This document shows positions 35,132-44,699 of a stretch of 64,000 nucleotides of DNA, piece after piece; within the stretch, counting starts at the first letter, position 1, and the number at the start of each line of letters is the position of its first letter. Source of the DNA: Bacteroidota bacterium (lineage in GTDB: Bacteria; Bacteroidota; Bacteroidia; NS11-12g; UBA9320); the NCBI GenBank assembly GCA_002746305.1, contig NVWV01000001.1, forward strand, positions 248,001-312,000, written 5' to 3'. Under the pieces are notes generated by a model that was not told the origin of the DNA, did no database searches, and saw nothing but the letters and a program-made list of their open reading frames with translations. A program made the translations under genes and the position numbers.

Positions 35132-36040
35132 ATGATATTGAAAAAAATAACTATGAAAGAAATCACAACACTAGTACTATTAGTACTTACTACACAAATC
35201 ACCGCACAAACGGTATCCTATAAAACTAAACTAGATGATCCATTTGCTTCTAAAAAACTTACTGTTGATATAGCAGGATATTCAGGCCTAGGAGTAGGGT
35301 TGAAAGATAATATGCAGTCGTATGTTTCTTTTGGGTATGAAATTGGGGCATCTTATTTTCCAATCATGAATAAAATAGAAATACGAAGTAATTATCAGAC
35401 GGGACAAGATTTGATAGATGACAATAAGTATTCCAAATTTGAATTAACTTGCTCATATTCACTCATAAGTAAGGCTAAGACCAAAGATCGCCAATTAATC
35501 TTAAGTCAATCATCCACGACATACAGCACAACGACTAAGTCTATCCAAACACCACAAACACGGCAAACCAATATGGAGGTGAAAGGGGGAATTGTATTTA
35601 ACAATGGGTATCTCGGCTATCTGAAAGAAAATGGAAGCTCCTTTTCAGGTTCTAGTAGTATCACGTATCAAGCCAAAGGCCTAGTAGCAGGAATTCAACT
35701 AAGACAGTTTTATAGCTACGCAGCATTAATAAATAACAAATACACTGTGAAATCTTCTGGATCTCTGGTTGCTTATGCAGATATTATGATTATGCCAATT
35801 AGCGGGTACAAAATGAAACCTTGGCCAAAACAAGAAGTTTTAAAAATAGATAAATCTACGAAAGATAGGCTAAAAGATGCTCAGCTTACAACTCCTATTG
35901 GGGGCAAAATGGGTGTGCGGTTTGTCAATAATAAGCACAAGCTATTTTCATACTATGCAGGGACGGAAATCGGGATACTTGCTCCTAACAAGGTTATACA
36001 TGGGTCGTTTTTATTGGGGATGAGTCTCAATTTTATGTAA
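35132..36040 (+). CDS. exported hypothetical protein, possible small beta-barrel
   Basis: A 302-residue protein with an N-terminal signal after MILKKITMKEITTLVLLVLT (cleavage after TAQ). It may truly start at MKEITT (35153). The mature part alternates hydrophobic and polar residues, and ends GSFLLGMSLNFM with a terminal aromatic/methionine strand as in outer-membrane barrels. No domain is recognised. The start is coupled to the preceding 39-codon gene. It is the last gene before the kinase pair. Confidence 0.7.
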   Translation: MILKKITMKEITTLVLLVLTTQITAQTVSYKTKLDDPFASKKLTVDIAGYSGLGVGLKDNMQSYVSFGYEIGASYFPIMNKIEIRSNYQTGQDLIDDNKYSKFELTCSYSLISKAKTKDRQLILSQSSTTYSTTTKSIQTPQTRQTNMEVKGGIVFNNGYLGYLKENGSSFSGSSSITYQAKGLVAGIQLRQFYSYAALINNKYTVKSSGSLVAYADIMIMPISGYKMKPWPKQEVLKIDKSTKDRLKDAQLTTPIGGKMGVRFVNNKHKLFSYYAGTEIGILAPNKVIHGSFLLGMSLNFM

Positions 36041-36160
36041 GAATCAACTTGTCTATATTCAAATAAAAAAGTGAATATAAAAGAGGTAGTTAGTAATACA
36101 TATACATCGCACGCAAAATATTTATCAATACCTTAGCCAAATAAAAACAGAGAACTGATT

Positions 36161-37996
36161 GTGATCATCTTAAAAAAATATACAATTCTGCCAACTGCAT
36201 TTTTCCTTGTTTTAATAGGTTCAAGTCTCTTGAGTTTTGGACAAAACAATGAGTATTCGGCATATCAATCTTACTTCAAAGTAAACTCGGAAATATCTCA
36301 GGTATGTGATAGCCTGTATTATGCCTGTGCAAATGGAGGAACCATTCAGATGAATGAATTTTACAAGCAAACGTCTGCTTTTGATTTAAGTAACGCCACT
36401 CTAAATGACTCCATGGGTTACTTTGTCTCAAGAGGGTTGTGCCAATATCTAACTGGTGATTTAGATAAATCTGTTAAAAGCTTATTTCAAGCACAATTAT
36501 TTGCAGATAGAACTGATAATAAACGTTTTTCAGGAATTGTGGGAAATCACTTGGGTAATGTATATTATCTGCTAAAAGACAAAAAAAAGGCACTGAAATT
36601 CTACAATAGGGTGGCACAGAATGATTCTGCTCCCTCATCTGCCCGTTCTTCTGTGCTCAATAATATATCAGTGATTAATTATGAGTATCATGAAGGAGCC
36701 ACAAATTCTAAGACCAAAGATTCGCTAGCAGAGATTATTGACAAAAACTATAGAGCTAGTTTGAAAATACAACGTGCAACGAATGATATTAATAATCTGG
36801 CAGGAACATTAAGTGTAATGGTGCCTTGGTTTGCAAGTCGCAATATGTTTGACAGTGCTTATTATTATGAGGCAGAGTGTCGTGAGCTTGCCATAAAACA
36901 CCACTTGGAAGGGAGAATTGCTTTTTTGAATATTAATCTGGGAAAAGTGATGATAAAAGATGGCATTTTTAGACTGGCGATAGATACCATACAAAAAGCT
37001 GTAGATTTTTATCACGGAATTAAGAATATAGATCAGGAAATACATGCACTTGAGGTACAGACTTGGGCATATGATTCTCTGCATGAGTATGAAAAATCAA
37101 AAAATATTTATGCAAGAATGTATGCTATGCAACAAGAGAGCTTTACCGAAAATACAGCCTCATCTGTTGGGGAGTTTGAAGCTAGGTTCAATACACAAAA
37201 AAAGGAACTTGAGAACCAACGACTTGTTTCTGAAAATAAAACCAAACAACTCAAACTAAATAGATTGTTGCTACTTGTAGTGTCTTTTGCTGCTTTGGGA
37301 TTAGGAGTTTTCTTTTTTTACCGTAACAAGCTAAAAAAGAATCAATTAATCATACAGGAACAAGAAATTAAATTTAAGAATAAGCTAATACAAACGAATA
37401 TGGAAAGTGAGGAAAAAGAACGAAAACGAATAGCTAGAGAACTGCATGATGGGGTAGGGCAGCAGATATCAAGTATAAAATTAGGTTTGGAGAATATAGA
37501 TATAAGTCAGAAAAAGACGGATGGAAGTTTAACAGAATTAAAGCGAATGGTGACAGATGTTTTGCATTCTGTAAGAGGAATTAGTCATCAAATGATGCCA
37601 CTTGCACTTCAACGGTTTGGGTTGGTAAAGGCGTTGGAAGGACTTGTTGATTTTATGAATGAGAATGGAAAAATAGCTTATTCCTTTGAAAACTTAAATA
37701 TTAATGAGTTAGAGCTTGAAGAGACAAAAGAAGTGCATATTTACCGTATAGCTCAGGAACTTATCTCAAATATAAATAAACATTCCCAAGCCAGTCAAGC
37801 GACTATTCAGCTTCACAAACAGACTGGTCAGCTAATACTGACGGTATCTGATAATGGTCTAGGGATGCCTGAAAAAAGTGAAAAATTTGGAATGGGGATG
37901 CCAAATATTCGAAGTAGAGTAACTGCAATTAATGGTGTATTGAGCTTGAACAGCGATACAGACGAAACAACATTTCAAATAAGAGTTCCAGTTTGA
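36161..37996 (+). CDS. TPR-sensor histidine kinase (first of a tandem pair)
   Basis: A 611-residue membrane kinase. Signal peptide about 1-27, periplasmic TPR-like helical sensor (about 30-350), TM helix 369-387, then a HisKA_3 box with H429 in RIARELHDGVGQQ and a HATPase_c domain (DNGLGMP, GMGMPNIRSRV). The dimer interface plus ATP domain mark a NarL/LuxR-pairing kinase. Its start is GTG 36161, needed to keep the signal. The second kinase gene overlaps it by 4 bp. The probable partner is the regulator at 30138, the only NarL-type regulator in the window. Confidence 0.93.
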   Translation: MIILKKYTILPTAFFLVLIGSSLLSFGQNNEYSAYQSYFKVNSEISQVCDSLYYACANGGTIQMNEFYKQTSAFDLSNATLNDSMGYFVSRGLCQYLTGDLDKSVKSLFQAQLFADRTDNKRFSGIVGNHLGNVYYLLKDKKKALKFYNRVAQNDSAPSSARSSVLNNISVINYEYHEGATNSKTKDSLAEIIDKNYRASLKIQRATNDINNLAGTLSVMVPWFASRNMFDSAYYYEAECRELAIKHHLEGRIAFLNINLGKVMIKDGIFRLAIDTIQKAVDFYHGIKNIDQEIHALEVQTWAYDSLHEYEKSKNIYARMYAMQQESFTENTASSVGEFEARFNTQKKELENQRLVSENKTKQLKLNRLLLLVVSFAALGLGVFFFYRNKLKKNQLIIQEQEIKFKNKLIQTNMESEEKERKRIARELHDGVGQQISSIKLGLENIDISQKKTDGSLTELKRMVTDVLHSVRGISHQMMPLALQRFGLVKALEGLVDFMNENGKIAYSFENLNINELELEETKEVHIYRIAQELISNINKHSQASQATIQLHKQTGQLILTVSDNGLGMPEKSEKFGMGMPNIRSRVTAINGVLSLNSDTDETTFQIRVPV

Positions 37997-39816
37997 GAAA
38001 TTATTTAGTTAAAATATCTTTATCGGTTACTTTATCATTTGTTATGTTCTCGGTTTTAGCAATAGATAAGACTACTGGAGACGAGCCATTTCAGAATGCT
38101 TTTAAGGTGAATAATTATGTAACACTGGTTTTAGATAGTTTATTTCATTTCCATGAAATTGGAGATTATGAAATGAGTCGAAGGTTGTTTCAGCGTAGCT
38201 TAACTTTTAAAAATCAACTTTCTTCAGTCAATGATTCTTTCGCATTTAATTATGCTGTTGGAAATTACCAATATAAAAATAGCCTTGTAGATGAGGGGTT
38301 TGAAAACCTATTTAATGCAGTACTTATATCTAGAAAAAATCTCTTAAAGTCAGAAGAAGCTGCAGCTGAAATATCATTAGGCAATGCTCATTATTTTATG
38401 AAGGATATTTCAGCCGCTATTGAGCATTATAAGTTGGCTGCTAATAATTCTGAGGCTAAAAATGGGACAAGGGCGGCAGCATATCATAATACTGGGGCTC
38501 TGCTTTTTGAGACACTTGACAAGACAGATAACCAACGGTACAAGGACTCTTTAGAACCTATTATCTCACAGTATTTAAGGTCTGCTGTATCTTTAAGTTT
38601 AAGAGATTCTAATAGATCTAGACTTGCTGCTACCTACAGTGTGCTTGTACCATGGTATGGGTATCTGAAGCAATACGATAGTGCCTATTTTTATGCTAAC
38701 GAGTCAATGGTGAATGCAACAATTTCGGGTTACCCAAATCGTGTTCAATTTGCAAAGGTAAATTTAGCAAGAGTTTTGATTTGGGATGGACAAGCAGCTA
38801 AAAGTCTGCCTATTTTAGATTCCGCTATTGTATTCTTTGACTCCATTAAGAATATAGAACAGGTAATACATGCCAATCGAGTAAAAGTATGGGCATATGA
38901 TTCTTTGAGAGACTATAAGAATGCTGCTCGTATAGCCGAGTTGACATATAATATGATTCGGGAGACCTTTCCACTTAGGCTGGAAAAGTCAGTTGGTAAG
39001 TACAAAGCAATGTATCAGTATAATTTGGTAGAATTAGAAAATCAAACGTTGGAATTAGACAGAAGTAAGCAAAAGATGAAATTCAATCGTCTTATAATAT
39101 TTACCCTAGCACTAGTCCTAGCAATGCTAACTGGATATTGGTTCTATAGAAATAAGTTGAAAACAAAAAAGATGGAGCTTCAAACCTTGGAACTAGGTTT
39201 TAAAACTAGGCTAATTCAAACCAATATGGAAATTGAAGAGAAGGAACGGAAGCGGATAGCCAGAGAGTTGCATGACGGAGTAGGACAACAAATATCGAGC
39301 ATAAAACTAGGCCTAGAGAATCTTGATACTGATCAAAAAAAGACCGAAGGCAGTATTTTTGAATTGAAACAAATGGTAACAGATGTTTTGCATTCTGTAA
39401 GGGGAATTAGTCATCAAATGATGCCACTTGCACTTCAAAGGTTCGGACTTGTAAAAGCTTTGGAAGGACTTGTTGATTTTATGAATGAGAATGGAGAGAT
39501 AACATTTTCATTTGAGAATTTTAATTCAAAAGAAATTAAGCTCTCAGAGTCCGAAGAGATTCATCTATATAGGATGGTGCAAGAGTTGGTAACAAATGTT
39601 ACAAAGCATTCAAAGGCCTCAGAAGCTGCAATTCAACTTTTTATACAAGGGAATAAAATTCATCTCTATGTAAGTGATAATGGTAAAGGAATTAAGTATG
39701 ATAATGATAATGTCGGAATGGGATTATTCAATTTAGAAACTAGGGCCAAAGCAATTAATGCCAGTTTTAACCTATCCTCAAATACCGGTGAGACGATTGC
39801 TAAAATAATAATGTAG
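37993..39816 (+). CDS. TPR-sensor histidine kinase (second of a tandem pair)
   Basis: Same architecture as the upstream kinase: signal sequence (about 1-23), periplasmic TPR-like region, TM helix 366-385, HisKA_3 with H427, HATPase_c with DNGKGIKYD. It starts at TTG 37993, overlapping the previous stop by 4 bp (TTGA); this start is needed to give the signal sequence. The sensor parts differ clearly from the first kinase, but a stretch of about 39 residues after the histidine box (VTDVLHSV through FMNENG) is identical. DNA there is about 92 percent alike. Confidence 0.92.
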   Translation: MRNYLVKISLSVTLSFVMFSVLAIDKTTGDEPFQNAFKVNNYVTLVLDSLFHFHEIGDYEMSRRLFQRSLTFKNQLSSVNDSFAFNYAVGNYQYKNSLVDEGFENLFNAVLISRKNLLKSEEAAAEISLGNAHYFMKDISAAIEHYKLAANNSEAKNGTRAAAYHNTGALLFETLDKTDNQRYKDSLEPIISQYLRSAVSLSLRDSNRSRLAATYSVLVPWYGYLKQYDSAYFYANESMVNATISGYPNRVQFAKVNLARVLIWDGQAAKSLPILDSAIVFFDSIKNIEQVIHANRVKVWAYDSLRDYKNAARIAELTYNMIRETFPLRLEKSVGKYKAMYQYNLVELENQTLELDRSKQKMKFNRLIIFTLALVLAMLTGYWFYRNKLKTKKMELQTLELGFKTRLIQTNMEIEEKERKRIARELHDGVGQQISSIKLGLENLDTDQKKTEGSIFELKQMVTDVLHSVRGISHQMMPLALQRFGLVKALEGLVDFMNENGEITFSFENFNSKEIKLSESEEIHLYRMVQELVTNVTKHSKASEAAIQLFIQGNKIHLYVSDNGKGIKYDNDNVGMGLFNLETRAKAINASFNLSSNTGETIAKIIM

Positions 39817-39915
39817 GTAGTTTATATGTGGTCAGATGAATGAAAGCTTCATTGATAGTCAAATCTTGCTAGAATTGATCAATACTTAGTACCAAGTTTC
39901 TTTGGTATGTTAGCG

Positions 39916-40905
39916 TTAATACCCACTAGCTACGTTCAGTTCCAGAGCTTCACCAAAGAGTAAATCTTTATCTATTGGTACCACACCAACCTGTTCGCAA
40001 ACAATACCTCCTGCTAGATTAGAAAGGGCAGCAGTAAGCTCGTCAGTTACCCCTGCAGCTATACACAAGGCTGCAACAGATAGTACAGAATCGCCAGCTC
40101 CACTCACGTCTACTATTTTTCTAGCATGTGCAGGTAGATGAACAGTACCTTGTTCACTTACAATTATAATTCCGTCTTCCGATAAAGTAGTCATTATTCT
40201 ATCTGCATTTAATTTCTTTCGAATGTCAGCAGCAAGTGTCTTTATCTCAGATACACTGAGCTTATCTCCGATGTTTTCTGCTTGCAGAAGTTCCTTTTTG
40301 TTAGGCTTGAATAGTGTAACTCCTTCGTATTCAAAAAAGTTGTCAAACTTGGGGTCAACAACCATGGGGACTTTATTTTGCTTGCATAATGCAATAACTC
40401 GTTTAATCAAGTTAGGAGTGAGTAGACCTTTGTTGTAATCCTGAAATATAAGTACATCAATTTCTGAAATAAGACTATTTACAGCTTGAAATACGAGGTC
40501 TTCCAACGATGCATCAATGCTATTTGTTTCCTCTTCATCAATTCGAAGCAACTGGTGACTGTTCCCTATTATTCTGGTCTTTACCGTAGTTTGCCTGTTG
40601 TAATCATTAATTAAAGCATCAACCACCAAACCATTTTTCTTGCAGAGTTCCTTGAGTACATTGCCATCTTTATCATTACCTTTAATACTACAAATAATAG
40701 GTTCTGCACCCAAAGACTTTAAGTTAAGAGCAACATTGGCAGCTCCTCCTAATCTTTGTTCCTTGTTTCTTAAATTTACGATAGGGACGGGAGCTTCTGG
40801 GCTAATTCTAGAAACTGATCCATAGAAGTACGCATCTACCATAACATCTCCAAGTACAAGTACTTTTGTGTTTGCAAATTGCTTAAAGAGTTGAGATATA
40901 TTCAT
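39916..40905 (-). CDS. rfaE1: D-glycero-beta-D-manno-heptose-7-phosphate kinase
   Basis: PfkB-family sugar kinase of 329 residues. The N-terminal sugar-binding segment reads GDVMVDAYFYGSVSRISPEAP, and the ATP/catalytic motif VSGAGDSVLSVAAL has the catalytic aspartate. It matches the kinase half of HldE, which phosphorylates heptose-7-phosphate for LPS inner-core synthesis. The nucleotidyltransferase half is absent, as in many Bacteroidota where it is a separate gene. It starts at ATG 40903-40905, overlapping the aminotransferase stop by one base (TAATG), so the two are cotranscribed. Confidence 0.88.
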   Translation of the reverse strand: MNISQLFKQFANTKVLVLGDVMVDAYFYGSVSRISPEAPVPIVNLRNKEQRLGGAANVALNLKSLGAEPIICSIKGNDKDGNVLKELCKKNGLVVDALINDYNRQTTVKTRIIGNSHQLLRIDEEETNSIDASLEDLVFQAVNSLISEIDVLIFQDYNKGLLTPNLIKRVIALCKQNKVPMVVDPKFDNFFEYEGVTLFKPNKKELLQAENIGDKLSVSEIKTLAADIRKKLNADRIMTTLSEDGIIIVSEQGTVHLPAHARKIVDVSGAGDSVLSVAALCIAAGVTDELTAALSNLAGGIVCEQVGVVPIDKDLLFGEALELNVASGY

Positions 40906-42086
40906 TATTTAAGAGCTTTTTTAATTCTACTTACGGCTTCTTTTAAATCGGATTCACTAGACGCATAACTGATACGTATGTGTTCATCCATTCCAAATGC
41001 TATCCCCGGAACTAAAGCCACGAGAGCTTCATCTAACAGATAGTCACAAAGGTCCAAACTGGAATTGATTTGACGACCATTAAGCGTTTTACCAAAGTAA
41101 GAACTGATCCGAGGGAAAAGATAGAATGCTCCTTTAGGCACATCCGTTTCCAATCCAGGAATGTCATTGAGAAGTTCAACCATTAAGTCCCTTCTACTTT
41201 TAAAAACATTTACCATTTCATCAGTTGGTTTCATATCTCCATTAAGTGCTTCTACAGCTGCCCACTGGGCAATGCTGTTAGCCCCAGAAGTAAACTGACC
41301 TTGTAGTTTATCGCAGGTTGCAATAATGTGTTTAGGACCAGCCATATATCCGATTCTCCAACCCGTCATCGCAAAACCTTTGGAAACGCCGTTTATGATT
41401 ATAAGTTGGTCTCTGATCTCTTCAAATTGTGAGATACTAATATGCTCCCCTTCGAAATTAATATGTTCATATATCTCATCGGAGATAATTGTAATTTGGG
41501 GATTTGCTTTTACCAATTTAGCTATTTCACCAAGCTGTTCAATACTGAGTAAGCTACCTGCAGGATTGCTTGGGCTGCTGAAGAGAATTACCTTGGTATT
41601 TTCATTTACAGAAGCCTTTAGAGCATTAATATCAATAGCAAAACCATCTTCAAATTTACTTGGGATAAAGACTGATTTGGCACCTGCAAAATTGACCATT
41701 TCTGAATAACTTACCCAGTAGGGTAAAGGTATTACCACCTCGTCACCCGGCTGAACCAAGCTTAACATAAGATTCATAATACATTGCTTAGCCCCGGTAG
41801 AAACCATTATTTCATTGGTCGCAAAATCCAGATTGTAGTTTCTTTTATATTTAGCACAAATGGCTTCCTTAAGTTCGGGTATCCCACCGACTGGAGGATA
41901 TTTCGTTTTACCAGCTATCATAGCTGAAATAGCAGCGTCTTTGATATGCTGAGGTGTATCAAAATCAGGTTCTCCCAGACTGAGGCTAATTACATCCTTG
42001 CCTTGGGACCTAAGTTCCCTTGCTTTACGGGACATACCAATGGTAAGTGACTCCGTTACACGATTAACTCTATCAGTGAATTTCAT
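40905..42086 (-). CDS. class I pyridoxal phosphate aminotransferase (aspartate-type)
   Basis: A 393-residue aminotransferase of the aspartate aminotransferase I-gamma type. The PLP lysine lies in GVSKGFAMTGWRIGY. The SLGEPDFDTP start and NPAGSLLS loop are typical, and the substrate carboxylate arginine is in the RISYASS end. It probably transfers the amino group of aspartate or glutamate. It is the first gene of a two-gene unit with the heptose kinase. Confidence 0.92.
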   Translation of the reverse strand: MKFTDRVNRVTESLTIGMSRKARELRSQGKDVISLSLGEPDFDTPQHIKDAAISAMIAGKTKYPPVGGIPELKEAICAKYKRNYNLDFATNEIMVSTGAKQCIMNLMLSLVQPGDEVVIPLPYWVSYSEMVNFAGAKSVFIPSKFEDGFAIDINALKASVNENTKVILFSSPSNPAGSLLSIEQLGEIAKLVKANPQITIISDEIYEHINFEGEHISISQFEEIRDQLIIINGVSKGFAMTGWRIGYMAGPKHIIATCDKLQGQFTSGANSIAQWAAVEALNGDMKPTDEMVNVFKSRRDLMVELLNDIPGLETDVPKGAFYLFPRISSYFGKTLNGRQINSSLDLCDYLLDEALVALVPGIAFGMDEHIRISYASSESDLKEAVSRIKKALK

Positions 42087-42226
42087 TTGGTTTAGCGAAG
42101 TTATTACTTTTACTTTTCTAGCATAAACGAATACTGAATATTGTTGTAAATTTTTCTAAAAGGGAACTAATTTGTGAAATAATGGATGCACCAGAAGTGC
42201 AAAGCACAACTTACATTTGAAGCGGA

Positions 42227-42841
42227 ATGGTTAATCAACTGAAAAAAGTGATTTTTAAAGGTTTTGAGGCACTTTGGTCTAGGTGGTACCCAAAGCACCC
42301 AGAGGTATCTTTGCAAGATAAAAACTTGAAGAACTGCAAAGTCTTAGCTCACCGTTTTGATTTACTGGACAAATTACCGAAGAATGGAGTTGTAGCTGAA
42401 CTAGGAGTAGAGTATGGGCTGTTTTCAAAAGAGATTTTACAACGCTGCGAACCCTATGAATTGTACTTGATAGATACATGGCCAAATAAATCTATTCACG
42501 AAGAATGTCTGAAGAATACTTCCTTGGGTGAACGGTCTTATATTCAGAAAACATCAATTGAGTATCTTAATTCATTAGAAGAAAATGTCCTAGATTGGAT
42601 TTATATAGATACAGATCATACTTACGGAACTACGAAAGCTGAACTGGAGGCTGCGGCTAAGGTGGTGAAACCAAATGGCTTTATATGTGGTCATGATTAT
42701 ACTTCCATTTCGTATGGAGGGCTCAAGAGATATGGGGTAGTAGAAGCTGTAAATGAATTTTGTGTAGCATATAGCTATGAGTTTATCTACCTTACTTCTG
42801 AAACTACAAGACACATTAGTTTTGCTTTAAGAAAGATATGA
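42227..42841 (+). CDS. class I SAM-dependent methyltransferase
   Basis: A 204-residue methyltransferase of the Methyltransf_24 type. Motif I is VVAELGVEYGLFSKEIL (the glycine-rich loop has fewer glycines than usual), the acidic strand is ELYLIDTW, and the metal/ligand strand is LDWIYIDTDHTYG. The C-terminal part has GFICGHDY. Members modify sugars or small molecules, often in surface polysaccharide pathways; the heptose kinase nearby fits but is not proof. The ATG at 42227 follows GCGGA. Confidence 0.78.
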   Translation: MVNQLKKVIFKGFEALWSRWYPKHPEVSLQDKNLKNCKVLAHRFDLLDKLPKNGVVAELGVEYGLFSKEILQRCEPYELYLIDTWPNKSIHEECLKNTSLGERSYIQKTSIEYLNSLEENVLDWIYIDTDHTYGTTKAELEAAAKVVKPNGFICGHDYTSISYGGLKRYGVVEAVNEFCVAYSYEFIYLTSETTRHISFALRKI

Positions 42842-42893
42842 CCGGTTTAATTATTAGTCCATTTTTTACAAAGACATTTTAGCTTATATCCTT

Positions 42894-43685
42894 ATGATTT
42901 ACACTCTGATTTTTCTTGGCATTATTGCTATCCTTATATACATCCGTTTCTTTAGCTCTAAAAAAGAAGTTCAGCCGTTTCCTAGTCATTGGCATGAGCT
43001 TTTGCTAAAAAACGTAATGTACTATCAGAATTTAGAAGCCACTAAACAGGTAGAGTTTCAAAATAGAATGATGGTTTTTCTAAGTGAGATAAACATTGAT
43101 GGGATTGGTGTGAGAGTAGAAGAACTGGATGAGTTGCTAATAGCTGCAAGTGCTGTTATTCCAGTTTTCGGTTTTAAAGAATGGCACTATCCTCATCTCA
43201 ATACAGTGATGTTGTATCCAAATACATTTAATCAAGATTTTGCTTATGATAAAAATGCAGAATCTAGACAGGTCATGGGAATGGTCGGAAGTGGAATAAT
43301 GGAAGGACAAATGATTCTATCTAGAAACGCTTTGCGACAAGGATTTAAAAATGCCACGGATAAAAACAATACTGCCATTCACGAATTTGTGCATCTACTA
43401 GACAAGGCAGACGGAGAAATTGATGGAATTCCTCCTGCGATTTTAGATCATCAGTATACAGTACCTTGGCTTAAAATGGTCCATGATAAAATGGAGATGA
43501 TTAATGCAGATAAGTCTGACATTAGAAATTATGGCGGAACTAGTCAGATTGAGTTTTTTGCTGTGGCTTCAGAATACTTTTTTGAAAGGCCAGATTTATT
43601 AAAACGTAAACATCCCGAGTTGTTTACTATGCTAGAACAATGCTTTCAACAGAGCCCTAAGTACTCTGCCAAATACAAAAAGTGA
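42894..43685 (+). CDS. M90-family zinc peptidase (MtfA-like)
   Basis: A 263-residue protein with an N-terminal TM helix (about 1-20). The zinc site HEFVH is at 163-167, followed by DKADGEIDG. The conserved segment NTVMLYPNTF and late EFFAVASEYFFE are typical of M90. MtfA in enterobacteria inactivates the repressor Mlc; whether the membrane-anchored Bacteroidota form does anything similar is unknown. Its TGA abuts directly the TAA of the convergent pyrophosphatase gene. Confidence 0.9.
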   Translation: MIYTLIFLGIIAILIYIRFFSSKKEVQPFPSHWHELLLKNVMYYQNLEATKQVEFQNRMMVFLSEINIDGIGVRVEELDELLIAASAVIPVFGFKEWHYPHLNTVMLYPNTFNQDFAYDKNAESRQVMGMVGSGIMEGQMILSRNALRQGFKNATDKNNTAIHEFVHLLDKADGEIDGIPPAILDHQYTVPWLKMVHDKMEMINADKSDIRNYGGTSQIEFFAVASEYFFERPDLLKRKHPELFTMLEQCFQQSPKYSAKYKK

Positions 43686-44219
43686 TTATTCAAACTTCTT
43701 TTTGTAGTCAATAATGCTTTGACGTATTATTTCCAAGGCTACTTCTTTCCCCTGAAAGTCTTTTACCACGACCTCTTTGTTCTCTAATTTTTTATATTCT
43801 TCAAAGAAGTTTCTTAACTCCTTAATAGAATGAACAGGAAGCTCAGATATATCTTCCATGTGGGCTACACTCATGTCGTTTTTGGCAACTGCTATAATTT
43901 TATCATCCATTTCACCTTCATCAGACATACGCATTACGCCAATAACTTTGGCTTCGACTAAGCACATAGGTACAATGGTAATTTGAGATAAGACTAGAAT
44001 GTCTAATGGGTCATCATCATCACAGTAGGTCCGAGGTATGAAGCCATAATTGGCGGGATAGTAAACGGAAGAATATAAAACTCGGTCAAGCTTTAATAAT
44101 CCCGATTCTTTGTCTAATTCGTACTTTGCTCGAGTGTTTTTCGGTATTTCAATAATGCCAGTAACACATTCTGGTGCTTCATTTCCAAAACTTACACCAT
44201 GCCATGGATGATTTTTCAT
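43686..44219 (-). CDS. ppa: inorganic pyrophosphatase
   Basis: Family I soluble pyrophosphatase of about 177 residues, cytoplasmic. The signature [11 protein letters not shown] contains the three metal-binding aspartates; KYELDKESG and [15 protein letters not shown] are the other active-site runs. It hydrolyses PPi and pulls biosynthesis forward. I start at ATG 44217-44219 (MKNHPWHG); the track from TTG 44237 adds six codons without support. No terminator fits between it and the convergent MtfA gene. Confidence 0.94.
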   Translation of the reverse strand: MKNHPWHGVSFGNEAPECVTGIIEIPKNTRAKYELDKESGLLKLDRVLYSSVYYPANYGFIPRTYCDDDDPLDILVLSQITIVPMCLVEAKVIGVMRMSDEGEMDDKIIAVAKNDMSVAHMEDISELPVHSIKELRNFFEEYKKLENKEVVVKDFQGKEVALEIIRQSIIDYKKKFE

Positions 44220-44279
44220 GTTTTCAGATAACGACAAAGGTAATTATTGTGATTGGACATAAAACTCAGTTAGAGTGGT

Positions 44280-44489
44280 TTACTCCAATTCCTCACAGAT
44301 GAATCCCAATCGTTGGATTTTGGAAATAAGTACAACTGAAAGATCCTCATTCCAAACCACTCGTAAGACTTTGTCACAGTCTTCTTGATCTATATTCCAA
44401 TGTGTAATGGTGTTAATTCTATTTAGAAGTGGTCGAATAGTGTCTAATTGATTATGGGTGCCAACATTGGTTTTATATACTGAAACCAT
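44280..44489 (-). CDS. small conserved hypothetical protein
   Basis: A 69-residue soluble protein, MVSVYKTNVGTHNQLDTIRP to GFICEELE. The NIDQEDCDKVLRV middle and the CEELE end resemble short proteins I have seen in other Bacteroidota, with a ferredoxin-like beta-alpha-beta pattern as in heavy-metal-associated domains but without CxxC. It follows the next small gene by 5 bp on the same strand. Function unknown. Confidence 0.7.
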   Translation of the reverse strand: MVSVYKTNVGTHNQLDTIRPLLNRINTITHWNIDQEDCDKVLRVVWNEDLSVVLISKIQRLGFICEELE

Positions 44490-44494
44490 AAGGA

Positions 44495-44680
44495 CTATAT
44501 CGCTAAATGCACAAATAGCTTATACACAAGAATGGCGGGCCACACTATAGCTTTGAGTACTCCAAGAGTGCCTTCAGCGAAGCCATTGGCCATTGAAATA
44601 AAGTAGACTGCTGCTCCTATCATTCCCAGTCCGTAAATACAGGATGGGGAGTAAGGAGATTTATTGTTTGATTTTTTCAT
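44495..44680 (-). CDS. small membrane protein
   Basis: A 61-residue protein with two hydrophobic stretches (SPSCIYGLGMIGAAVYFI and VLKAIVWPAILVYKLFVHL). Very similar short proteins occur in other bacteria under no fixed name. It lies 19 bp downstream of the TonB receptor stop... on the upstream side in coordinates, and reads away toward the 69-residue gene, so the two form a small unit. Role unknown; an inner-membrane location is expected. Confidence 0.7.
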   Translation of the reverse strand: MKKSNNKSPYSPSCIYGLGMIGAAVYFISMANGFAEGTLGVLKAIVWPAILVYKLFVHLAI

Positions 44681-44699
44681 GATTAATATAAGATTAGTT

